Source of the DNA: Gallionella sp.
Lineage (GTDB): Bacteria; Pseudomonadota; Gammaproteobacteria; Burkholderiales; Gallionellaceae
Direction: 5' to 3'
NCBI GenBank assembly: GCA_030645775.1
Contig: JAUSLX010000168.1
Coordinates: forward strand, 1 to 36,620
DNA length: 36,620 bases
Translations under genes and position numbers: made by a program
Part shown: one piece after another, positions 17,115 through 23,266 of the stretch
Layout of the letters: each line of letters opens with the position of its first letter
How positions within the stretch are numbered: the stretch's first letter is position 1
The notes under the pieces: generated by a model
Seen by the model: the letters and a program-made list of their open reading frames with translations, nothing else
What the model was told of the DNA's origin: nothing
The model's database searches: none

Positions 17115-18839
17115 TCACTTGATCGACAGTAGTGCGAAAACGATAATGAGCAGGATAAATGAAACGCCTTGCCAGAAAATGACCGGATTGCGTTCTAATA
17201 GCGGCGGGCGTGTTTTATTCAGAAAGTCCTTGTTCGGATGACGCAGGTCAAATATGAACTCGGATAACTCCTCGTAACGCTTGTATGGATACGGATGGAC
17301 GGCCTTCCTCAGCGCCTCATCAATCCAGGCTGGGATCTCACGATCATCATCCAGTGCCGAATCATATTTTAGTTTTCTTTGAGCCGCTTTTGTTCTGGAT
17401 TTTGCTACTTGAGTTCCATAGGGCAGTTTTCCTGTCAGCATTTGATAGCTAATCACACCTAAAGAAAATATATCCGAACGCGATGACCCCGCTTCACCCA
17501 GAAAATATTCGGGTGCGGTGTATTGTGCCGTGCCCAGTATGTTATTTTGCGTCAGGGTGGTGGTAATTTCCGTAATGCCGGCTACGCTTGTCGAGCCAAA
17601 ATCAATGATCTTCACTGTGCCCGTGTTGTCGATCATGATGTTGTTGGGCCTCAGATCCTGATGCAGCATTTCCATGCGGTGAAAAGCGAGCAATCCTTTG
17701 GCAATCTGTTCAACTATGCCACGCACTGTTTCTACGTCGGGCTTCGGATGGTCTATCATCCACTGTGCCAATGTCTGGCCTTCGATAAACTCGGTGACGA
17801 TGTAAAAATAGTTACGTTTTCGGGTCTGTAAGCATGGTTTTAGTACATACGCACTGTTTATGCGCCGGGCGATCCACTCTTCCATCAGAAATCGCTCAAG
17901 GTAGGCCGGATCAGCCCGGAGGTCGATTGAGGGGGTTTTTATGATGACCTGAGCGTTTGTTTCGGCATCAATGGCCAGATAAACATGACTGCGACTACTG
18001 GCGTGCACCTCCCTGACAATGTGGTAGCCGTCAAAAAACGTTCTGGCATCCAGGATTGGCGGGAAGGGCAGTTCGGTTAATTTTTGATAAATCTCGTTTT
18101 CATCCTGACCGGGTAGCGTATCTATCCTGATGATCTGAGCAGTGAGATTATCCGTACTGCCTTGTTCGTATGCTTCGCCTACGATTATTTTCGCCGCACC
18201 ATTCAGATCATTTTCATATTCATGAATAGTATTGATGATGAAATTCTCCCGGGCATATTCATAAACACCGTCGGTCGCCAGTAAAAATATATCCCCCTTA
18301 GCCACCGGCAGCGCTTGATAATCGATTTCAAGCTGCGGATTAATGCCAAAAGCACGGCTCAACTGGCTTTCTTCAGGCGAAATCCAGTGTCGATGATCTG
18401 TGGTCAATTGCTCCAGGGTATCGTCGCGCAGCCGGTAGATGCGCGAATCGCCCACATGAAGAATATGCGCCGTTGTAGATTTGATAATGAGTGCGCTTAA
18501 GGTGCATACATAGCCTTTGTCTTTATCGTATCGGTGCTGACTCTGTTGCGTCTGTGAATGCAACCAGGAATTGGTTGCCATCAATACGCGTTGAGCCGAC
18601 TTCTTGACCGACCAGGCTTCCGAAGTGCAAAAATAATCCGCTAAAAAGCTTTTAACGGCCGTTTCGCTGGCAATTTGGCTTACCTTGCTACTGCTGATCC
18701 CGTCGGCCAGCGCAATGGCAATGCCCTTGGAAGTCAAAAGAGGCTCTGCAGGCGTATAAATGCCGTGAAAATCCTGATTAATTTCCTTGCGTCCTTTGTC
18801 AGAATGTTGCCCTGCAGATATTTTTAATTGGGTGGACAT
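17115..18839 (-). CDS. Bifunctional PP2C-type phosphatase and Ser/Thr protein kinase with C-terminal membrane anchor
   Basis: A 574-residue regulator joining opposing activities. Residues 1-240 form a PP2C phosphatase: DGISSS (D46), HVGDSRIYRL (D131), ATDGVYEY (D190) and STDNLTAQ (D230), the metal-binding set. Residues 270-535 form a Hanks-type kinase: VIIK lysine (K301), HQDLRPNN (393-400), DFG (413-415), TAPEYF, and SDIFSLGVISYQML. The catalytic loop reads HQD instead of HRD, so it is a non-RD kinase. A single hydrophobic helix (about 552-571) near the C-terminus should anchor it to the inner membrane with both domains cytoplasmic. Equivalent fusions are encoded beside nir/nas genes in Pseudomonas and other proteobacteria, so it may control nitrate/nitrite uptake post-translationally. 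Its target is unknown. Transcribed with the FNT gene; terminator at 17021-17046. Confidence 0.93.
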   Translation of the reverse strand: MSTQLKISAGQHSDKGRKEINQDFHGIYTPAEPLLTSKGIAIALADGISSSKVSQIASETAVKSFLADYFCTSEAWSVKKSAQRVLMATNSWLHSQTQQSQHRYDKDKGYVCTLSALIIKSTTAHILHVGDSRIYRLRDDTLEQLTTDHRHWISPEESQLSRAFGINPQLEIDYQALPVAKGDIFLLATDGVYEYARENFIINTIHEYENDLNGAAKIIVGEAYEQGSTDNLTAQIIRIDTLPGQDENEIYQKLTELPFPPILDARTFFDGYHIVREVHASSRSHVYLAIDAETNAQVIIKTPSIDLRADPAYLERFLMEEWIARRINSAYVLKPCLQTRKRNYFYIVTEFIEGQTLAQWMIDHPKPDVETVRGIVEQIAKGLLAFHRMEMLHQDLRPNNIMIDNTGTVKIIDFGSTSVAGITEITTTLTQNNILGTAQYTAPEYFLGEAGSSRSDIFSLGVISYQMLTGKLPYGTQVAKSRTKAAQRKLKYDSALDDDREIPAWIDEALRKAVHPYPYKRYEELSEFIFDLRHPNKDFLNKTRPPLLERNPVIFWQGVSFILLIIVFALLSIK

Positions 18840-18858
18840 TTTTTATACGGAAGGTGTC

Positions 18859-18987
18859 TCAGCCATTCGTCAGAACCGCTGTTGTCCATTCCTTGCTCAT
18901 CCCGCTTCCTTTTGCCAGTTCGGGCAAAGTCAGCTTTTTGCTCAATTTCTGCGTGATGATAAGTTCGGTAACCTCGTTGCGTGTCAT
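18859..18987 (-). pseudogene. cynS: N-terminal remnant of cyanase (cynS)
   Basis: A 42-codon frame reads MTRNEVTELIITQKLSKKLT and then SGMSKEWTTAVL before TGA. This is the N-terminal helical (repressor-like) domain of cyanase, which hydrolyses cyanate with bicarbonate to ammonia and CO2. The intact enzyme has about 147-156 residues. The whole C-terminal catalytic domain, with its Arg, Glu and Ser active-site residues, is missing, and no continuation exists in any frame before the kinase start at 18839. A deletion has therefore fused the remnant to the leader of the kinase gene. Cyanate and nitrate genes often share loci, so an ancestral cluster with active cyanate use is likely. Confidence 0.85.
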
Positions 18988-19060
18988 GGTGTTTCCTTTG
19001 CGGATTTTGCCTCAGAGCCTCTGGCCCTGGCAGGGCTGAGGCTCGCCGGCTTAATGACGC

Positions 19061-19873
19061 TTAATTAAAGGAACGCTTGGGCGCGGTTCTGATGTGTGTG
19101 GTGTACAAAGTCAAACCGGTAAATGCCAGGCCACCCACCAGATTCCCCAGAACGGTAGGAATCTCATTCCATATGAGGTAATCCATCACGGAAAAATTTC
19201 CGCCGAGGATCAAGGCTGACGGGAACAGGAACATGTTCACAACAGAATGCTCGAAGGTCATAGCAAAAAATAGCATGATGGGCATCCACATTGCGATGAC
19301 CTTGCCGCTTACGGTCGTGGAGATCATCGCACCAACGACGCCCAATGAAACCATCCAGTTGCACAGCATGCCTTTGATAAAGAGTGTCAGCATACCCGCG
19401 GCACCGTATTCCTTGTAACCCAGCGTACGTGATTCACCGATACCGGCTATCTTTTTGCCCACTTCACCGGGTTCAATGGAGAAGCCGTAGGTAAAGACTA
19501 TCGCCATCATTACCGCCACGGTGACCGCCCCCGCAAAATTGCCTGCAAAAACCAATCCCCAGTTTCTTAAGATGCCGCCGAGGGTGACACCCGGACGCTT
19601 ATCAAATAAGGCAAGCGGCGTTAAAACAAACACACCGGTCAGCAGATCGAACCCCATCAAATACAGCATGGAAAACCCGACCGGGAAAAGCATGGCGCCT
19701 ACGAGGGCAGATCCAGTCTGAACGGCAACGGTAATTGCAAATACGGCAGCCAGGGCGAGAATGGCACCGGCCATGTAAGACCTGATCAGTGTATCTCTGG
19801 TTGACATGAAAATTTTGGATTCGCCGGCATCCACCATTTTTGTAACAAACTCTGAAGGGACTAAATAAGACAT
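19061..19873 (-). CDS. nirC: Formate/nitrite transporter family channel, probably for nitrite
   Basis: A pentameric inner-membrane channel of the FNT family; between nrt and nirB the likely substrate is nitrite. The 270-residue protein has six predicted helices and family motifs GFSMLYLMGFDLLTGVFVLTP, NWGLVFAGNFAGA, KGMLCNWMVSLGVV (with the conserved lysine), and MTFEHSVVNMF with the central histidine. Members also carry formate (FocA) or hydrosulfide, and context is the reason for choosing NirC. The start at 19873 follows GAGAGGAAAGAG on the minus strand. A sigma-54 promoter (19954-19969) would give a leader of about 70 bases. The downstream cynS remnant and the PP2C-kinase gene lie on the same strand. 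Confidence 0.88.
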   Translation of the reverse strand: MSYLVPSEFVTKMVDAGESKIFMSTRDTLIRSYMAGAILALAAVFAITVAVQTGSALVGAMLFPVGFSMLYLMGFDLLTGVFVLTPLALFDKRPGVTLGGILRNWGLVFAGNFAGAVTVAVMMAIVFTYGFSIEPGEVGKKIAGIGESRTLGYKEYGAAGMLTLFIKGMLCNWMVSLGVVGAMISTTVSGKVIAMWMPIMLFFAMTFEHSVVNMFLFPSALILGGNFSVMDYLIWNEIPTVLGNLVGGLAFTGLTLYTTHIRTAPKRSFN

Positions 19874-19953
19874 GCTCTTTCCTCTCTAAATAAAATTAAT
19901 ACGGCTGCATCATTGAAGAGCTATTTTTGAATGTGCTGATACATGGATGTAAA

Positions 19954-19969
19954 AGCAATAGTTATGCCA
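19954..19969 (-). promoter_or_regulatory. Sigma-54 promoter of nirC
   Basis: On the minus strand TGGCATAACTATTGCT, preceded by C, gives YTGGCA and TTGCT with GG and GC exactly 10 bases apart. The expected start is near 19943, about 70 bases before nirC. It differs from the consensus only at the C after TGGCA and the G that follows. Confidence 0.8.
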
Positions 19970-20048
19970 GAGCGAAAAAATATTCCCTATCCTGCTGTTT
20001 TATTTATTTATTTCCCTGAAATATAGCCCGGTTGGATGCGGGTTCGTA

Positions 20049-20084
20049 GCACCCTTTTAGTGCGGTGCGGGACCGAACTGGTGC
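20049..20084. promoter_or_regulatory. Paired NtrC-like enhancer sites
   Basis: GCAC-CCTTTTA-GTGC (20049-20063) matches the NtrC core GCACN7GTGC perfectly. GGAC-CGAACTG-GTGC (20070-20084) matches it with one mismatch. Their centres are 21 bp apart, two helical turns, so NtrC dimers would sit on the same face of DNA. They are about 110-135 bp upstream of the nirC start and 280-305 bp upstream of the nirB start, workable distances for an enhancer serving both promoters. Confidence 0.7.
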
Positions 20085-20332
20085 CGTATTCACAGGAGGA
20101 CTGCCAAAGCGGCGCGTTTTGGTGCATAAAAATTTGAATTGTGCACAGTTGGTGCGCCGCGCATCCGGCATAGCTTGAATTGCCCTTATATTGCCAGGGG
20201 TGTGTCTGTGGTGGTGACACCTTCTATCTACGGGCACTTTGTGGTTTATGCACGCCAGAGTCAGCGATGCGATGCGTTTTTATCAGTCACACGGTGATGT
20301 TTTTAACGCGGATGAAGCGCATTTTTATAAAG

Positions 20333-20348
20333 TGGCACAGGATTTGCT
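20333..20348 (+). promoter_or_regulatory. Sigma-54 promoter of nirB-nirD-nasA
   Basis: TGGCACAGGATTTGCT has the full TGGCAC -24 element and TTTGCT -12 element with GG and GC 10 bases apart. The expected start is near 20359, about 34 bases before the nirB ATG, so there is no room for a leader attenuator like that of nrtA. Confidence 0.85.
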
Positions 20349-20392
20349 TGTTGGTACCGGACATTTATTGAATTTTGTTTAAAGGGGGACAG

Positions 20393-22837
20393 ATGAACAA
20401 GCAAAAACAGAGACTGGTGGTTATAGGTAACGGCATGGCGGGCATACGTACGCTTGAGGAGTTGCTCAAGATGTCACCGGATGAATATGACATCACGGTG
20501 TTCGGTACGGAGCTGCAACCTAATTACAACCGCATCCTGCTCTCCCCGGTGCTGTCCGGTGAGATGAAGTTTCAGGATACCGTGTTGAATGACTGGAGCT
20601 GGTACCAGGAAAATAACATCACGCTGCATGTCGGCAAGACGGTGAACAAGATAGACCGGGTGCGCTGTCAGGTTGAAACTGAAGATGGCATGGCTGTGCC
20701 CTATGATCGTTTGCTGATCGCAACCGGTTCGAATCCGATCATGCTGCCGATACCGGGCATGAATCTTCCCGGCGTGCTGGCCTATCGCAGCATAGACGAT
20801 GTCGAGAAAATGCTTGCAGCAGCCAAGACCGGCAAGCGCGCGGTGGTGATCGGCGGCGGCTTGCTGGGTCTGGAGGCCGCAAATGGCCTGTCTTTGCAAG
20901 GCATGGACGTGTCGGTGGTGCATCTGTGCGACTGGCCGATGGAGCGCCAGCTGGACAAGGTGGGTGGCGGTCTGTTGAAGGAAGCGCTGGAAAAGCGCGG
21001 GCTCAGGTTTTACCTGTCACGCCAGACTGAAGCGATTCTGGGTGACGACAAGGTCAGCGGTCTGCGCTTTGTGGATGGCGAGGAAATCGAGGCTGATCTG
21101 CTGGTGATGGCCGCAGGCATACGCCCCAATATCGCTCTGGCCAAGGCGGCAGGCATCCATTGCGAACGCGGTATCGTGGTCAGCGACACGATGCAGACTT
21201 ACGACCCGAAGATTTATTCGGTCGGTGAATGCGTTCAGCATCGCGGGCAGACCTACGGGCTGGTCGCTCCCTTGTTCGAGCAGGCCAAAGTGGCGGCGAA
21301 CCACCTGGCCCGTTACGGCAGGATGCGTTATGAAGGTTCTTCGGTCTCTGCCAAGCTCAAGGTGACGGGCATTGATTTGTTTTCTGCCGGTGATTTCAAT
21401 CCCGGCGAGGGAGACGAAGAGCTGCTGTTGCAGGATTCCGCGCGCGGCGTATACAAAAAACTGGTACTGCGCGACAACAAGCTGCGCGGCGCAGTTCTCT
21501 ATGGCGAAACCATGGACGGCCCCTGGTATTTCCAGCTGATGCGCGACGGGACTGACATCACGGAGATGCGTGAGCACATTCTGTTCGGGCAGATGCATCT
21601 GGGAGATTCCGGTCGCGGCGGGGTGTCCAGCGTGGCAAACATGCCGGATACGGCGGAAATTTGCGGTTGTAATGGCGTATGCAAGGGAACCATCGTCAGC
21701 GCCATCATCGATAAAAAGCTGTTTACGCTGGAAGAGGTACGCGCCCATACCAAGGCATCCGCTTCCTGCGGCTCGTGCACCGGCCTGGTAGAAGCCATTC
21801 TGGCCAACACCCTGGGCGGTGATTATTCTGCCAAATCAAGCAAGAAGGCGATCTGCGCCTGTACGGAGTCCGCACACCAGGATATGCCGCAGGCCATACG
21901 CGATCTGGGGGCGAAGAACATCCCCGATCTGATGCAGGCATTGCAATGGAAAACGCCGGATGGCTGCCATATCTGCCGTCCCGCACTGAATTATTACCTG
22001 ATGACCGCCTGGCCGGGCGAATATCAGGACGACAGCCGTTCGCGCTTCATCAACGAACGGGTGCACGCCAATATCCAGAAAGACGGCACCTACTCCGTGA
22101 TTCCGCGTATCTGGGGCGGCGTGACCTCGCCAGCCGAATTGCGTGCGATTGCCGAAATCGCCGAACGGCATGAGGTTCCTACCGTTCATATCACCGGCGG
22201 GCAGCGCATCGGTTTATACGGTATCACTAAAGAAAATCTTCCCAAGATGTGGGGCGAGCTGGTTGAGGCGGGCTTTGTGTCCGGCCATGCGTACGGTAAA
22301 TCGCTGCGCACGGTCAAGACTTGCGTGGGGTCGGAATGGTGTCGCTTCGGCACCCAAGATTCCACGGGCCTGGGCATCAAGGTCGAAAAGCTGACTTGGG
22401 GTTCGTGGACGCCTCACAAATTCAAAATTGCCGTTTCCGGTTGTCCGCGCAATTGCGCCGAGGCGACCATCAAGGACTTCGGCATCGTCTGCGTGGATTC
22501 AGGCTATGAGATTCACGTCGGTGGCAATGGCGGGATCAAGGTGCGCGTCACCGATTTCCTCTGCAAAGTCGAAACGGAAGCACAGGTGCTGGAATATTGT
22601 GGCGCTTTCATGCAACTGTATCGTGAGCAGGCGCAATATCTGGATCGCACCGCACACTGGATAGAGCGTGTCGGTTTGGCCTACGTCAAACAGCACATCG
22701 TCGATGATGCGGCAGGGCGGGTCGAATTGTATGCACGCTTCCTCGAATCCCAGCGTTACTCGCAGGATGACCCCTGGAAGGAGCGCGCCGAAGGGAAGGA
22801 TGCGCATGAATACGCGGCATTGGCGGTAATTTCGTAG
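20393..22837 (+). CDS. nirB: Assimilatory NAD(P)H-nitrite reductase, large subunit
   Basis: Reduces nitrite to ammonium with six electrons from NAD(P)H in the cytoplasm. The 814-residue protein has an N-terminal FAD/NAD(P) oxidoreductase region (LVVIGNGMAGIRTLEELL and VVIGGGLLGLEAANGL), then a BFD-like [2Fe-2S] domain (CGCNGVC near 424-430, SCGSC near 458-462). The ferredoxin-like half domains and the siroheme/[4Fe-4S] site follow, with TCVGSEWCRFG (C644, C650) and SGCPRNC (C684, C688). AAGGGGG lies 5 bases before the ATG at 20393, which is preferred over an upstream TTG at 20375. The TAG stop (22835-22837) is part of an inserted repeat, so the last residues (AALAVIS) may not be the ancestral C-terminus. 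First gene of nirB-nirD-nasA. Confidence 0.96.
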   Translation: MNKQKQRLVVIGNGMAGIRTLEELLKMSPDEYDITVFGTELQPNYNRILLSPVLSGEMKFQDTVLNDWSWYQENNITLHVGKTVNKIDRVRCQVETEDGMAVPYDRLLIATGSNPIMLPIPGMNLPGVLAYRSIDDVEKMLAAAKTGKRAVVIGGGLLGLEAANGLSLQGMDVSVVHLCDWPMERQLDKVGGGLLKEALEKRGLRFYLSRQTEAILGDDKVSGLRFVDGEEIEADLLVMAAGIRPNIALAKAAGIHCERGIVVSDTMQTYDPKIYSVGECVQHRGQTYGLVAPLFEQAKVAANHLARYGRMRYEGSSVSAKLKVTGIDLFSAGDFNPGEGDEELLLQDSARGVYKKLVLRDNKLRGAVLYGETMDGPWYFQLMRDGTDITEMREHILFGQMHLGDSGRGGVSSVANMPDTAEICGCNGVCKGTIVSAIIDKKLFTLEEVRAHTKASASCGSCTGLVEAILANTLGGDYSAKSSKKAICACTESAHQDMPQAIRDLGAKNIPDLMQALQWKTPDGCHICRPALNYYLMTAWPGEYQDDSRSRFINERVHANIQKDGTYSVIPRIWGGVTSPAELRAIAEIAERHEVPTVHITGGQRIGLYGITKENLPKMWGELVEAGFVSGHAYGKSLRTVKTCVGSEWCRFGTQDSTGLGIKVEKLTWGSWTPHKFKIAVSGCPRNCAEATIKDFGIVCVDSGYEIHVGGNGGIKVRVTDFLCKVETEAQVLEYCGAFMQLYREQAQYLDRTAHWIERVGLAYVKQHIVDDAAGRVELYARFLESQRYSQDDPWKERAEGKDAHEYAALAVIS

Positions 22838-22899
22838 GTCGGAATTTATTCCGACAGGGTTTGCGAATCGAAGAATCGTCGGGTTGAAACCCGACCTAC
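22834..22899. repeat. Class B inverted repeat at the end of nirB
   Basis: GTAGGTCGGAATTTATTCCG at the left and GTCGGGTTGAAACCCGACCTAC-type sequence at the right form a larger inverted repeat made of two smaller hairpins, ending GTAGGTC (22834-22840) and GACCTAC (22893-22899). The stop codon of nirB (TAG, 22835-22837) is the second to fourth base of the repeat. The same GTAGGTCGGG family appears at 26248-26317 and inside murI at 34385-34413. It fills most of the nirB-nirD gap. Confidence 0.88.
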
Positions 22900-22920
22900 T
22901 ATCAAACAAGGAGCAATGTA

Positions 22921-23256
22921 ATGAACTGGATACAAGTCGGCAATCTGGAAGATATTCCGCGCCAGGGTTCACGAATCATCAAGACTGCAACGGGCGAGAT
23001 TGCGCTGTTTCGCAGCGTGGACGATCAGGTGTTCGCGTTGAACAATCGTTGTCCGCACAAAGGCGGGCAGCTGTCACAAGGCATCGTGCACGGCACACGC
23101 GTCACCTGTCCTATGCATAACTGGGTCATTGATCTGGAGTCGGGCGAGGCCGTCGCACCGGATAAAGGCTGTGCGCACAGGCATGAAGTACGGGTTGCAC
23201 ATGGCGTGGTGTTTCTTGAAGTCGGCAACAAGGTACAAGGCACGAGGTGTGAGTAA
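22921..23256 (+). CDS. nirD: Nitrite reductase small subunit, Rieske-type
   Basis: Small subunit of NADH-nitrite reductase. The 111-residue protein has a Rieske fold with CPHKGGQLSQG and CPMHNWVIDLESGEA, giving the Cys-X-His and Cys-X2-His [2Fe-2S] ligands. Many NirD proteins have lost these residues, so this is the cluster-binding subtype. AAGGAG lies 8 bases before the ATG. It is separated from nirB by the class B repeat and from nasA by only 10 bp. The C-terminal residues (QGTRCE) run close to the repeat-like start of nasA. Confidence 0.94.
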   Translation: MNWIQVGNLEDIPRQGSRIIKTATGEIALFRSVDDQVFALNNRCPHKGGQLSQGIVHGTRVTCPMHNWVIDLESGEAVAPDKGCAHRHEVRVAHGVVFLEVGNKVQGTRCE

Positions 23257-23266
23257 CCTCCAAACC

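Larger units (their letters stand above)
19874..20392. promoter_or_regulatory. Divergent control region between nirC and nirB
   Basis: This 519-bp region holds the two divergent sigma-54 promoters and the NtrC-like sites listed separately. It also contains a direct repeat TTGGTGC at 20119-20125 and 20149-20155, spaced 30 bp (three helical turns), and a palindrome-rich stretch TTGTGCACAGTTGGTGCG at 20139-20156, which may bind further activator. Nothing in it is a convincing gene; a 44-codon frame at 20248-20382 runs through the nirB promoter. Confidence 0.65.

Noticed and set aside
20248-20382. 44-codon frame MHARVSDAMRFYQSHG and onward before nirB
   Set aside because: It runs through the sigma-54 promoter of nirB and overlaps the expected transcript start. 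Composition is fairly protein-like, but no family is recognised and no ribosome-binding site is seen.
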